A stretch of 64,000 nucleotides of DNA. Origin: Devosia sp. Root436. Lineage in GTDB: Bacteria > Pseudomonadota > Alphaproteobacteria > Rhizobiales > Devosiaceae. The stretch is taken from assembly GCF_001426345.1 (NCBI RefSeq), contig NZ_LMEM01000001.1, forward strand, positions 97,700 to 161,699. Direction: 5' to 3'. The notes under the pieces are model-generated. The model was given only the letters and a program-made list of their open reading frames with translations. It searched no databases and was not told where the DNA came from. Positions 9,660 to 17,618 of this stretch are shown here, piece by piece (position 1 is the first letter of the stretch; each line of letters begins with the position of its first letter). The position numbers were made by a program, and so were the translations under genes.

Positions 9660-9668
9660 GAGGTTGCC

Positions 9669-10148
9669 ATGCATGGTCTGGCCGAAGCTGCCCAAATGCC
9701 CTTTGTGAAAGAGCCGGTGCGCGCGTCCAGCCTGCTGGGCGGCAAGCGGCTGCTCAAGCAAGCGGTGCATGACGGGCTCGATGCTCATCGGCTTATCGCG
9801 GCCGGGCTGCCCGGTGAGGCGTTGAGCTATCTTGAGGGGCAGTTGACCGTGCTCGATGCCATTGCCTTTGAGAAGGCCATCGGCATGAGCTTGCGTACGT
9901 TGCAACGCCGCCGCGCCGATCCGGGCCAGCCCCTCAGCGTCGAGCAGAGCGGGCGGGTGTGGAAGTTTGCTGAAATACTGGCCAAGGCCACGGAAATCAT
10001 GGGCAGCCAGCGCGATGCCGAGGAATGGCTCAATGAGCCGGCAATCGGGCTCAATGGCCACAAGCCTCTCGACCTGCTGACCACGTCGGCGGGCGCGGAA
10101 CTGGTCGAGACCTTTCTCGGCCAGATCGAGTATGGGGTCTATGTGTGA
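9669..10148 (+). CDS. Xre/MbcA/ParS-type antitoxin of a RES toxin-antitoxin system
   Basis: This 159-residue protein has an N-terminal Xre-like DNA-binding region (about residues 50-90, ALSYLEGQLTVLDAIAFEKA) and a C-terminal MbcA/ParS/Xre toxin-binding domain (formerly DUF2384). The latter shows WLNEPAIGLNGHKPLDLL, a final glycine and LGQIEYGVYV. In this family the C-terminus blocks the RES toxin active site and the complex represses its own promoter. The ATG is chosen because GGAGG lies 5 bases upstream. Its stop overlaps the toxin GTG start by 4 bases, so translation is coupled. Confidence 0.9.
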   Translation: MHGLAEAAQMPFVKEPVRASSLLGGKRLLKQAVHDGLDAHRLIAAGLPGEALSYLEGQLTVLDAIAFEKAIGMSLRTLQRRRADPGQPLSVEQSGRVWKFAEILAKATEIMGSQRDAEEWLNEPAIGLNGHKPLDLLTTSAGAELVETFLGQIEYGVYV

Positions 10149-10654
10149 CCGCACCTCTGCCCAGCGCCCTGGGTGGAACCGAACTCGTCGCCTGGCGCCT
10201 GGATGCCAGGCAATTTGCTGCGACCTGGGATAGCGGGGAGGGCGCCTACCGGTTTGGTGGCCGGTGGAGCAGCGCCGGCGTTCGCGCGGTCTATTGTGCG
10301 CTCGATGCCTCGACGACCATCCTCGAAGTCGCCGTGCATCGCGGTTTCAAGCGCATGGATACGATCCCCCACATCCTGACGTCGCTGCATATTGCCGACC
10401 CTTCGGATGTGCATATCGTGGCGGCGTCGTCCCTGCCCAATCCGAACTGGTTGCGCTCCGGCCTGCCGAGCGCGGGGCAGCAGGCGTTTGGGGATGCGCT
10501 GTTGCGTGTGCACAAATTCGTGCTGGTGCCCAGTGTCGTCTCGCCCAATAGCTGGAACTTGGTCTTTGTCGCGGCCATGGCCGAAGGTCGCTATGCCTTG
10601 CGGTCGCAGGAAGGCTTTGCGCTGGATACCAGGCTGCACCCGCCGGCCGAATAG
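10145..10654 (+). CDS. RES-domain toxin (predicted NAD-degrading)
   Basis: This 169-residue protein has the RES domain. An early arginine lies in AYRFGGRWSSAG, followed by VYCALDASTTILEVAVH with conserved Tyr and Glu, and a later Ser-containing stretch near VLVPSVVSPNSWNLVF. RES toxins such as MbcT deplete NAD by phosphorolysis or hydrolysis and stop growth. The start is GTG, overlapping the antitoxin stop in GTGTGA. All domain landmarks appear intact, so the toxin is probably functional. Exact catalysis is inferred from the family. Confidence 0.9.
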   Translation: MTAPLPSALGGTELVAWRLDARQFAATWDSGEGAYRFGGRWSSAGVRAVYCALDASTTILEVAVHRGFKRMDTIPHILTSLHIADPSDVHIVAASSLPNPNWLRSGLPSAGQQAFGDALLRVHKFVLVPSVVSPNSWNLVFVAAMAEGRYALRSQEGFALDTRLHPPAE

Positions 10655-10662
10655 AGTCCGGC

Positions 10663-11019
10663 CTATTCCAGCCATAGGGTTTCGAAGGCCCCGGCTTCGT
10701 GAATATCAATCTGTTCCAATGGTCCAGGCCCCAGGTTTTCGAATTTATGCGGCACATTGGGCGGGCAGACGACGATCTGTCCACCCGAGGCTTCGATTGT
10801 CTCGTTCCCCACGGTGAACCGTACGTGGCCGTTGCGGATAATGAAGGTTTCGGGATAGGGATGTTGGTGCAGGTGCGGCCCTCCGCCGATCTTTTCGGTG
10901 AAGACGAAGATCACGCTGATGCCGGCGCCATGGGCGCCGCCTTCGAATTCTCCCCGCCAGTTGCCGATACCCGCCGTGGCATCCGCCCACGCGGCCTTGT
11001 CGATCACCTTTCCCGCCAT
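10663..11019 (-). CDS. Small single-domain cupin protein
   Basis: This 118-residue protein is a single cupin barrel. The first motif has histidines and a glutamate in GGGPHLHQHPYPETFII, and the second is CPPNVPHKFENLG. These are the usual metal ligands. The ATG at 11019 is preferred because GGGGAG lies seven bases upstream; a GTG 21 bases earlier is possible. It is convergent with the RES toxin gene, with eight bases between the stops. Substrate unknown; such proteins may be isomerases, dioxygenases or ligand sensors. Confidence 0.8.
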   Translation of the reverse strand: MAGKVIDKAAWADATAGIGNWRGEFEGGAHGAGISVIFVFTEKIGGGPHLHQHPYPETFIIRNGHVRFTVGNETIEASGGQIVVCPPNVPHKFENLGPGPLEQIDIHEAGAFETLWLE

Positions 11020-11051
11020 TTCCGGTCTCCCCTCTGTCACGAGGACCCATC

Positions 11052-11603
11052 ATGACTCATTCTGCCGACAATCTCTTCATCGTTACCGGCGCGCCCGGCG
11101 CCGGAAAGACAACGCTGTTGAACGCAGCCAGCGAAGACGGATTCAGGGTTGGCTGGGAGGCTGCCCGCGCTGTCATCCAGTCGCAGGCGGCCATCGACGG
11201 TCCCGCCGTGCAATGGCGCAACCCTGCCATGTTCGCCGAACTGATGCTCGACCGGGACGTTCAGAGCTGGCAGGCCCTGCGGGACAATGCTAGGCCGGCA
11301 CTGTGTGATCGCGGTATTCCGGACCTTGTTGCCTTTGGCCGCATGCTGGCGCTGCCCGATACGGGGCATTTCCACCGCGCCGCCATGCTCTACCGCTACA
11401 ACCCCATCGTATTCTTCGCGCCACCCTGGGCCGAGATATTTGTCAATGACGCGGAGCGCACCGAAGGATGGCAGCATGCCCAGCGCATCTACGAGCCGAT
11501 GCGTGACGTCTATGCGGAACTGGGCTATCGCGTGGTGGAACTTCCTAAGGCGCCGGTTGCCGAGCGGCTGGCTTTCGTGAAAGGCGTCATCGCCCATGGC
11601 TGA
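11052..11603 (+). CDS. AAA_28 / NadR-like NTP-binding protein
   Basis: This 183-residue protein has a Walker A motif VTGAPGAGKTTLLNA at about residues 11-25. A Walker-B-like CDRGIPDLVAF lies near residue 80, where the conserved Asp-Arg-Gly is typical of AAA_28 (Ttd14/NadR-like) predicted kinases. Natural substrates of most members are unknown. The gene is divergent from the cupin gene across about 32 bases, and its 3' end overlaps the next gene by 8 bases, suggesting co-expression. Confidence 0.78.
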   Translation: MTHSADNLFIVTGAPGAGKTTLLNAASEDGFRVGWEAARAVIQSQAAIDGPAVQWRNPAMFAELMLDRDVQSWQALRDNARPALCDRGIPDLVAFGRMLALPDTGHFHRAAMLYRYNPIVFFAPPWAEIFVNDAERTEGWQHAQRIYEPMRDVYAELGYRVVELPKAPVAERLAFVKGVIAHG

Positions 11604-12060
11604 GCCGACAATATTCGTCGATGCCGATGCCTGTCCGGTCAAGGATGAGGCCATACGCGTGGCCGAGCGGCTGGGGCTGGTCGTCACGCTGGTCAGCAAT
11701 GGCGGGGTGCGGCCGTCGCGCGATCCGATGATCCGCGTGGTGGTGGTGCCGGCCGGCACCGACGCGGCCGATGACTGGATCGTGGACGCCGCGCAGGCCA
11801 ATGACATCGTGCTCACCGCCGATATTCCGCTGGCCAGCCGCGCCATCGACAAGGGCTGCCACGTATTGGGCTTTACCGGCAGGCCATTCACCCCGGCCTC
11901 CATCGGCATGGCGCTGGCCATGCGCGATCTCAAGCAGCATCTGCGCGAGACCGGTGAGAGCAAGGGTTACAATGCCGGTTTCCGCCCCGCCGACCGATCG
12001 GCCTTTCTTAGCGCGCTGGATACGCTCGGGCGCAGGGCTAAATCATTGGCGGGTAAGTAG
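11596..12060 (+). CDS. YaiI/YqxD family (DUF188) protein
   Basis: This 154-residue protein carries the family opening IFVDADACPVKDEA at residues 6-19, a DWIVDAAQANDIVLTADIPLA stretch in the middle and RPFTPASIGMAL near residue 100. The fold is a PIN-like domain with acidic residues. Function is not established in general. The ATG lies inside the upstream NTP-binding gene (8-base overlap), which points to translational coupling. Confidence 0.88.
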   Translation: MAEPTIFVDADACPVKDEAIRVAERLGLVVTLVSNGGVRPSRDPMIRVVVVPAGTDAADDWIVDAAQANDIVLTADIPLASRAIDKGCHVLGFTGRPFTPASIGMALAMRDLKQHLRETGESKGYNAGFRPADRSAFLSALDTLGRRAKSLAGK

Positions 12061-12069
12061 TCCTTAAGA

Positions 12070-12103
12070 TTTCGCGAGGGGAATGTTAACCATAATCGCG
12101 AAA
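12070..12103. promoter_or_regulatory. 8-bp inverted repeat upstream of polysaccharide deacetylase
   Basis: TTTCGCGA at 12070-12077 and TCGCGAAA at 12096-12103 are perfect inverted repeats with an 18-base spacer, containing GTTAACCATAA. They lie in the 78-base gap before the deacetylase gene. They may be a regulator binding site or a hairpin after the YaiI gene. Nothing further can be assigned. Confidence 0.35.
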
Positions 12104-12138
12104 GGTGAGCTCAGTTTTGATCGTGCTGAGTTCAGGCC

Positions 12139-13017
12139 GTGTCGCTTTCGCGTTTTGTTATGGGTCTTGTGATCGCGGGCCTGGCGCTTGCAGGCTGCGC
12201 CAAGCCGCCTAACCCGCATGCGATATCGGCGCGAGCGACGAATGCGGCGCTGATTACCAACAGCATCCTGCCGGCCTCGCAACCCATCACGCAGCAGCCG
12301 ATGCCCGAGCGCATCTTTGCCAGCGGCAATCTCGGTGGACGCACGCTTGCCGTGGCGTCCACCGCCGACATCGTCCTGCGCCCCGGCGAAGTCATCCTGA
12401 CATTCGATGATGGCCCGCGACCGGGCAAGACCCCCCAAATTCTCGCCACGCTGAACGATTTCGGCGTCAAGGCGACATTCCTGATGCTGGGCGCGGCGGC
12501 GCAGGTCCATCCGGGGCTGGCGCAGCAGGTGGCTGCCAGCGGGCACACGGTGGGCAGCCACACCTTCGATCATGTCGATTTGAGTAAGCTCAGCCGGCAG
12601 GCGGCACTGGATGAGATTGCGAGGGGCGAGCGGGCGGTGCAACTGGCTTTGGCCGGGGGCGGGCAGAATCTGTCGCCGTTCTTTCGCTTCCCTTATCTGT
12701 CGCAGACGGGGTTCCTCCGCACCAACCTGATGCAGGGCAGCATGGTCATCCTCGACGTCAATATCGACAGCAAGGACTATTACAAGGACACGCCCGAAGT
12801 GGTCGCTGCACGCACGATGGAGCGGCTCGAAGCGCGCGGCAGCGGCATCATCCTGTTCCACGATATCCACCAGCGCACGGTGGAGACGCTGCCATTGTTC
12901 CTGGCGCAACTCGAGGAGCGTGGCTATTCGGTGGTGCGGCTGGTGCCCAAGGACAGTTCCATCTTCGGTCGTGACCTGATCACGGCCGATGCGCCGCTGC
13001 TGCGGGGAACGCTCTAG
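12139..13017 (+). CDS. Lipoprotein polysaccharide deacetylase (NodB domain)
   Basis: This is a 292-residue exported lipoprotein. A short basic N-terminus is followed by a hydrophobic run and the lipobox LALAGC, so Cys20 would be lipidated. The NodB-homology domain begins near residue 85 with catalytic TFDDGP, then the zinc-binding SHTFDH motif near residue 140 and a later FRFPY. It probably removes acetyl groups from a cell-wall or surface polysaccharide in the periplasm. The start is a GTG without a strong ribosome site. An ATG seven codons later would shorten the signal. Confidence 0.85.
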   Translation: MSLSRFVMGLVIAGLALAGCAKPPNPHAISARATNAALITNSILPASQPITQQPMPERIFASGNLGGRTLAVASTADIVLRPGEVILTFDDGPRPGKTPQILATLNDFGVKATFLMLGAAAQVHPGLAQQVAASGHTVGSHTFDHVDLSKLSRQAALDEIARGERAVQLALAGGGQNLSPFFRFPYLSQTGFLRTNLMQGSMVILDVNIDSKDYYKDTPEVVAARTMERLEARGSGIILFHDIHQRTVETLPLFLAQLEERGYSVVRLVPKDSSIFGRDLITADAPLLRGTL

Positions 13018-13030
13018 AAGGAGAGGACTC

Positions 13031-13423
13031 TCAGCCCTCTTCGTCTTCCTCAACATCGGTCAGGTAGACCGAAATCTCGATATCGATGCCATGCCCGGCA
13101 ATGGCCGCGGCCACATGGGCGGGGAGGCGGGCCGACATGGCCTCGCCATGCTCGGGATAGTCGAAGGCCAGATCGAGCACCGCCTTGCCGATACGGCGGT
13201 CTTCCAGCATGGCCGCTATCGCCGGTCCGGAGCGTTCGGCCAGTTCCAGAAGGGCCCGCACCGGATTGTTTGTGGGTACATCCACCTGGGCATAGAAGCT
13301 CGCCTCGGCGTCTTCTGGCTCGTAGCGGCTGGTGAGCTGCTTCAGGCTCGCGTCGAGCGCGTATTGGTCGATGGTGACGCCCGAGAGGCGCAGGGCCACG
13401 GCAAAGGGCGCGAACTGGCTCAT
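13031..13423 (-). CDS. Conserved-looking small protein of unknown function
   Basis: This 130-residue protein is not recognised. It is soluble, without signal or membrane segment, and ends in an acidic tail (TDVEEDEEG). Composition is balanced and codon use matches the neighbours, so it looks genuinely coding. Its ATG overlaps the rlmB stop by one base (TGATG), so it is very likely translated together with RlmB. It is convergent with the deacetylase gene. Confidence 0.7.
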   Translation of the reverse strand: MSQFAPFAVALRLSGVTIDQYALDASLKQLTSRYEPEDAEASFYAQVDVPTNNPVRALLELAERSGPAIAAMLEDRRIGKAVLDLAFDYPEHGEAMSARLPAHVAAAIAGHGIDIEISVYLTDVEEDEEG

Positions 13424-14175
13424 CAGGACCGCCCGGCGGTGGCCGCGAACAGGGCGATGGCGGCGGCGTTGGAGACGTTGAGCGACTTGATCGGGCCGGG
13501 CATGTCGAGCTTGACCATTTCGTCGCAGAGCTCTCGGGTGCGCTGGCGCAAACCCTTGCCCTCGGCGCCCATGACGATGGCCAGGGCCTGATCGCCGGTG
13601 CGGGGCTTGAGCTGATGTTCCGATTCAGAATCAAAGCCGAGCACTAACATGCCGCGCGCCTTGAGTTTTTCCAGCGCGTCGCCCAAATTGCGGACCTCGA
13701 TCATCGGCACCAGGTCGAGCGCGCCCGAGGCGGATTTGGCCATGACGCCGGTCTCGCGCGGCGAGTGGCGGGCGGTAGTGATGACCGCATCGGCGCCAAA
13801 GGCGCAGGCGGTGCGCAGGATGGCGCCGACATTGTGCGGGTCGGTGATCTGGTCGAGCACCACGACGAGCCTGAGCGGCTTTATGTCGTCGAGGCCGAAG
13901 CGGCTCACCGGATCGACTTCGAGCGCGGCGCCCTGGTGTACGGCATCGTCGCCGAGCAGCTTGTCGAGCTCCCTGGGGGTGGTTTCCTTGACGGCAACCT
14001 TGCCGATCTCGCCGGTTTCCTTGAGCCGCATCAGGGCGTTAGGCGTGGCCAGCAGCACCTTCTTGATGCGGTTCCGGTTGTCCAATGCGGCGCGCACGGT
14101 ATGCAGGCCATAGAGATAGACCGGCCCGGTATCGGGGTCGTATTTCGGCTTGGGCGGGAATTTGTTGAAGCTCAT
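13423..14175 (-). CDS. rlmB: 23S rRNA (guanosine-2'-O)-methyltransferase RlmB, TrmH/SpoU family
   Basis: This roughly 250-residue SpoU-class methyltransferase has an N-terminal substrate-binding domain (YLYGLHTVRAAL near residue 20) and a C-terminal knotted SAM-binding domain. The three SpoU motifs are NVGAILRTACAFGADAV, VMGAEGKGLR and MPGPIKSLNVSNAAAIAL. It methylates a guanosine in 23S rRNA. The ATG at 14175 is preferred because it starts the conserved part; a reading frame 15 codons longer exists. It is followed by the one-base-overlapping small gene. Confidence 0.92.
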   Translation of the reverse strand: MSFNKFPPKPKYDPDTGPVYLYGLHTVRAALDNRNRIKKVLLATPNALMRLKETGEIGKVAVKETTPRELDKLLGDDAVHQGAALEVDPVSRFGLDDIKPLRLVVVLDQITDPHNVGAILRTACAFGADAVITTARHSPRETGVMAKSASGALDLVPMIEVRNLGDALEKLKARGMLVLGFDSESEHQLKPRTGDQALAIVMGAEGKGLRQRTRELCDEMVKLDMPGPIKSLNVSNAAAIALFAATAGRS

Positions 14176-14296
14176 GGCGGAGGCGTAGCGCCTTTGTGCC
14201 GGTGCAGCAAGCAGCAGCATGATATAGTTATGCCCGCAAAACCGCCCGCGCGTTCAAGGGCTTGGACGGATTATCCCCGGTGTCAGCGATTGGCGA

Positions 14297-14328
14297 TTGA
14301 CAATTGAGTTAGGCGCGGTAACGTTCCC
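14297..14328 (+). promoter_or_regulatory. lacI promoter region with LacI-family half-perfect palindrome
   Basis: A TTGACA hexamer at 14297-14302 is followed by GGTAACGTTCCC at 14317-14328, 46 bases before the lacI start. This 12-mer differs at one base from the perfect palindrome GGGAACGTTCCC found at 15477-15488 ahead of the transporter genes. A central AACGTT is typical of LacI-family operators. The pair strongly suggests autoregulation of the adjacent regulator. Confidence 0.62.
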
Positions 14329-14373
14329 ATGACGATGCGAGCCCGGCAAGAGGCTGCGTCGAAGGGATGAGTC

Positions 14374-15429
14374 ATGAGCAAGAGCCGCGGTCGTCGGCCG
14401 ACGATCATCGATGTCGCTGAACGCGCGGGAGTGTCCAAGAGCACTGCGGCGCGGGCGCTGACGGGCTCGTCCAACATCACCGAAGAGACGCGGGAGCGGG
14501 TGGTCCTGGCGGCGGCGGCCGTGGGCTATGAGCGCAATCACCTGGCGGTCGGCATGCGCTCGGGGCGTTCGGGCATGCTGGGGCTGGTCATTCCCGATAT
14601 CACCAATCCGTTCTGGGCCGAGGTGGCGCGGGGCGCGCAGGACCAGGCGGCCGAAGCCGGCGCTTCGCTGCTGGTCTTCTCGTCGGACTGGGATGTGGAA
14701 AAGGAAGCCGCGCATCTGCGGGCCTTGCGCCGGGCGCGGGTCGATGGCGCGATCATCAATCCGGTGGCCGACAATTTCGACGACCTCGACCGGTTTGGGC
14801 TGCCCTTCGTGCTGATCGGCTCCAGCGCCGAACGCTTCGTCGAGACGTCCAGCGTGGGTTCCGACATCACGCAGGGCGTGCGGTTGGGCATGGATCACCT
14901 GGTTTCCAAGGGGCATGGCGCCCCCAGCCTGATCGTCGGCCCCAAAAACCGGCTGGCGCGGGTGCGTTTCCTGCGCGCGGTGCACCAGCACTGCATCGAG
15001 CGGGATATCGACCCGGCCATCCTGGCGATGGAGGAGGGCGAGTATACGGTCGAGGGCGGCAAGCAGGCGATGCGGCGGTTGCTGGCGCGCGACCATGTGG
15101 GGCATGTCTGCGTCTTCGCGGCCAATGACATGATGGCGATCGGCGCCATCATGGCGGTGCGCGAGGCGGGTTTGCGCTGCCCCGAGGACGTTTCGGTCAT
15201 CGGGTTCGACGGCATTCCGTCTGGCGAATTCGCCTGGCCGGGGCTGACGACGGTGGCCAAGCCGGGGCGCGACATGGGCGCCCGCGCCGTCGAGGGCCTG
15301 TTCAGCGAGATCGAACACAAGCCGGAACATCGGCGAATTTACTTGCCATGCCGCCTGATAGAGCGAGGCTCACTCGCCGACCTGTCGGCACAAAATCCCA
15401 GGCGCGTTGCCAGGGGAGGGGGTGTCTGA
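14374..15429 (+). CDS. LacI-family transcriptional regulator
   Basis: This 351-residue protein has an N-terminal LacI helix-turn-helix (TIIDVAERAGVSKSTAARAL, about residues 10-29) and the hinge region. A periplasmic-binding-protein-like effector domain follows, with GLVIPDITNPFWAEVARG near residue 68 and SVIGFDGIPSGEFAWPGLTT near residue 275. It is the first gene of the ABC/ADP-ribosylglycohydrolase operon and is probably its ligand-responsive repressor. Operator-like palindromes lie before it and just after it. The effector is unknown. Confidence 0.93.
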   Translation: MSKSRGRRPTIIDVAERAGVSKSTAARALTGSSNITEETRERVVLAAAAVGYERNHLAVGMRSGRSGMLGLVIPDITNPFWAEVARGAQDQAAEAGASLLVFSSDWDVEKEAAHLRALRRARVDGAIINPVADNFDDLDRFGLPFVLIGSSAERFVETSSVGSDITQGVRLGMDHLVSKGHGAPSLIVGPKNRLARVRFLRAVHQHCIERDIDPAILAMEEGEYTVEGGKQAMRRLLARDHVGHVCVFAANDMMAIGAIMAVREAGLRCPEDVSVIGFDGIPSGEFAWPGLTTVAKPGRDMGARAVEGLFSEIEHKPEHRRIYLPCRLIERGSLADLSAQNPRRVARGGGV

Positions 15430-15476
15430 CCATGGTTGCCAAGGACAAGCAACGGATCGCCATTGCCCTTAAGCAT

Positions 15477-15488
15477 GGGAACGTTCCC
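15477..15488. promoter_or_regulatory. Perfect LacI-type operator GGGAACGTTCCC
   Basis: This is a perfect 12-bp palindrome 48 bases after the lacI stop and just before the likely start of the first permease gene. It matches 11 of 12 bases of the site upstream of lacI. Position and symmetry fit an operator controlling the transporter genes. If translation instead began at the ATG at 15432, the site would be inside the coding region. Confidence 0.68.
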
Positions 15489-15509
15489 GCACACGGCTCG
15501 GGGTCCGGT

Positions 15510-16463
15510 ATGGGTTCGGAACCGACTAGCACAGAGAGCGAGTTGGCTAGCACACTGTTAGCATCGAGAACGGGCATGCGTGAAAAGGTGCGGCAGTGGT
15601 GGCCCTATTACGCGATGATGGCGCCGGGGCTGCTGTTCTTCTTCATCTGGCACTATGTGCCGATCTGGGAGGCCAAGATGGCCTTCGAGAATGTGCGCAT
15701 CATCCCGCCCAATATCTGGGTGGGGTGGAAGAATTTCGAGGTGCTGTTCTCCTCGCCGATCTTCTACCAGGTGCTGGCCAATACGCTGATCATTTCGGGC
15801 ATGAAAATCCTCTTCGTGTTCCCGGTGCCGATCATCGTGGCCTTGCTGCTGAACGAGGTGCGCAGCGGCAAGCTGCGCGGGGCGGTGCAGTCGGCGATCT
15901 ACCTGCCGCATTTCCTCTCCTGGGTGGTGATCGCGGGCGTGTTCATCGCGCTGCTGTCGCCGACCGATGGGGCGGTGAACCAAGTCCAGACGGCGATGGG
16001 GTTCGAGCCGGTCAACTACATGACCAATACCGGCACCATCCGCTGGGTGCTGGTGGTGTCGGAAATCTGGCGCTCGGCCGGCTGGGACAGCCTGCTCTAT
16101 CTGGCCGCCATCTTCGCCATCGCCCCCGAGCTCTACGAGGCCGCCGAAATGGATGGCGCCAATCGCTGGCAGAAAATCCGGCACGTCACCATTCCGGGCA
16201 TCGTGCCGACCATCGCGACGTTGTTCATCCTCAATATGGGGATGTTCCTCAGCGCCGACCTCAACCAGATCATCAACATGCAGAACGCGGTCAATGCGTC
16301 GACCATCGATATCATCGACACCTATGTCTACCGCATGGGCCTTTCGACCGGGGAATATGCGCTGGCCACGGCGGCCGGCCTGTTCAAGGCGGTGATCGGC
16401 ATGGCTTTGGTGCTGGTGTCCCACTTCGTCAGCAAACGGCTGACCGGCAAGGGGGTGTGGTGA
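15510..16463 (+). CDS. Carbohydrate ABC transporter permease, LplB/UgpA-like
   Basis: This roughly 317-residue inner-membrane permease of the MalF/LplB type has six hydrophobic segments starting near AMMAPGLLFFFIWHYVPI. The EAA loop ELYEAAEMDGANRWQKIRHVTIPGIVPT contacts the ATPase. Start choice is uncertain. ATG 15510 follows the operator; ATG 15576 begins the conserved MREKVRQWW part; ATG 15432, three bases after lacI, has a purine-rich GGGGAGGGGG before it. Its stop overlaps the next permease start (TGATG). Confidence 0.88.
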   Translation: MGSEPTSTESELASTLLASRTGMREKVRQWWPYYAMMAPGLLFFFIWHYVPIWEAKMAFENVRIIPPNIWVGWKNFEVLFSSPIFYQVLANTLIISGMKILFVFPVPIIVALLLNEVRSGKLRGAVQSAIYLPHFLSWVVIAGVFIALLSPTDGAVNQVQTAMGFEPVNYMTNTGTIRWVLVVSEIWRSAGWDSLLYLAAIFAIAPELYEAAEMDGANRWQKIRHVTIPGIVPTIATLFILNMGMFLSADLNQIINMQNAVNASTIDIIDTYVYRMGLSTGEYALATAAGLFKAVIGMALVLVSHFVSKRLTGKGVW

Positions 16464-17362
16464 TGGCCAGCCAATCGCGCCGGACCCCGCTGGAGCGGGT
16501 CGAATATGTGCTGATCGTCTCGACGCTCCTGCTGCTGGTGGTGTTCACGCTGCAGCCGCTGCTGAACCTGCTGGCTTTGTCGCTGTCCGATGCCAGCAAG
16601 GTCGCCGGCTTTTCGGGGTTGTCGATCTTTCCCGACGGGTTTTCGCCCGATGTCTGGTTGCTGCTGCTGCAGCATCCCAATGTGCAGCGCGGCATCTTCA
16701 ATTCGGTGTGGATGACGGCGACCAGCGTCTGCATCGGCGTATTCGGCACGGCGCTGATGGCCTGGGGCATGTCGCGGCCGGGCCTGCCGGGGCGACGGCT
16801 GATCTTCATCCTGGTGCTGGTGACCATCGTCTTCGAACCGGGCATCATTCCCGACTATTTCCTGATGAAGCGCATGGGCCTGCTCAACACGCCCTGGTCG
16901 GTCATCATGTATAAGGCGATCAGCGCCTGGTACCTGATCATCCTGATCCGCTTCTTCGAGGAAATTCCCAAGGAGCTGCTGGAGGCGGCCGAGCTAGACG
17001 GCGCCAACCCATTCCAGACCTTCTTCATGGTGGTGCTGCCGCTGGCCAGGCCGGCACTGGCCACTATCGCGCTGTTCTACCTGGTGCTGCACTGGAACGA
17101 GTTCTTCCGGGCGATGATCTACCTCAACGACCAGAGCAAGTGGCCCTTGCAGGTGGTGCTCCGGCAATTCGTCATCGAGGGCGACAAGATCGCCATCGTG
17201 GGCGCCAACAACGTCAACAACAATCTGGGCCTGGCGCAGATCAACATCCGCGCACTCAAGGCCGGCATGATCCTCATCACCATCCTGCCGATCCTGGCGA
17301 TCTATCCGCTGATCCTGAAGTTCTTCACCAAGGGGACGATGTCGGGAGCGCTGAAGGGATGA
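16463..17362 (+). CDS. Carbohydrate ABC transporter permease, YtcP/UgpE-like
   Basis: This 299-residue second permease of the MalG type has hydrophobic segments and the EAA motif KELLEAAELDGANPFQTFFM near residue 170. It forms the heterodimeric channel with the preceding gene, whose stop it overlaps by one base. The C-terminus FFTKGTMSGALKG closely matches YtcP-class permeases, which pair with LplB-class partners and large lipid-free binding proteins in oligosaccharide uptake. Confidence 0.92.
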   Translation: MASQSRRTPLERVEYVLIVSTLLLLVVFTLQPLLNLLALSLSDASKVAGFSGLSIFPDGFSPDVWLLLLQHPNVQRGIFNSVWMTATSVCIGVFGTALMAWGMSRPGLPGRRLIFILVLVTIVFEPGIIPDYFLMKRMGLLNTPWSVIMYKAISAWYLIILIRFFEEIPKELLEAAELDGANPFQTFFMVVLPLARPALATIALFYLVLHWNEFFRAMIYLNDQSKWPLQVVLRQFVIEGDKIAIVGANNVNNNLGLAQINIRALKAGMILITILPILAIYPLILKFFTKGTMSGALKG

Positions 17363-17419
17363 TGACGAAGGTCGAACATTCCGTGGGCAGTGGCCCGGCA
17401 ATCGCAGGCCTGGCCAAGA

Positions 17420-17550
17420 CCCCCTCATCCGTCTCGGCCTGCGGCCGATCCACCTTCTCCCACGAGGGGAGAAGGGAACCGACTGAGAGCTCTCGGCTCC
17501 ATCCCCTTCTCCCCTTGTGGGAGAAGGTGCCCGAAGGGCGGATGAGGGGG
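17420..17550. repeat. Palindromic intergenic repeat element
   Basis: A 131-bp element lies between the permease and binding-protein genes. Outer arms 17420-17431 and 17539-17550 are perfect 12-bp inverted repeats (CCCCCTCATCCG). The inside holds further complementary CCTTCTCCC and GGGAGAAGG segments, so the whole can fold into a long branched hairpin. Elements of this composition are scattered between genes in many Rhizobiales. Here it splits an operon, so it may process the mRNA or lower readthrough. Confidence 0.7.
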
Positions 17551-17618
17551 CTGCACAGATTCAACCAATTCCGCGCAAGCGGTGCGAAGCACAACCAAAA
17601 ACCAAGGAGGAACGACCA

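Noticed and set aside
15432-15509. ATG at 15432 as the permease start
   Set aside because: It has a purine-rich site upstream, but the added residues are not family-like and the perfect operator palindrome would be inside the gene; kept only as an alternative.
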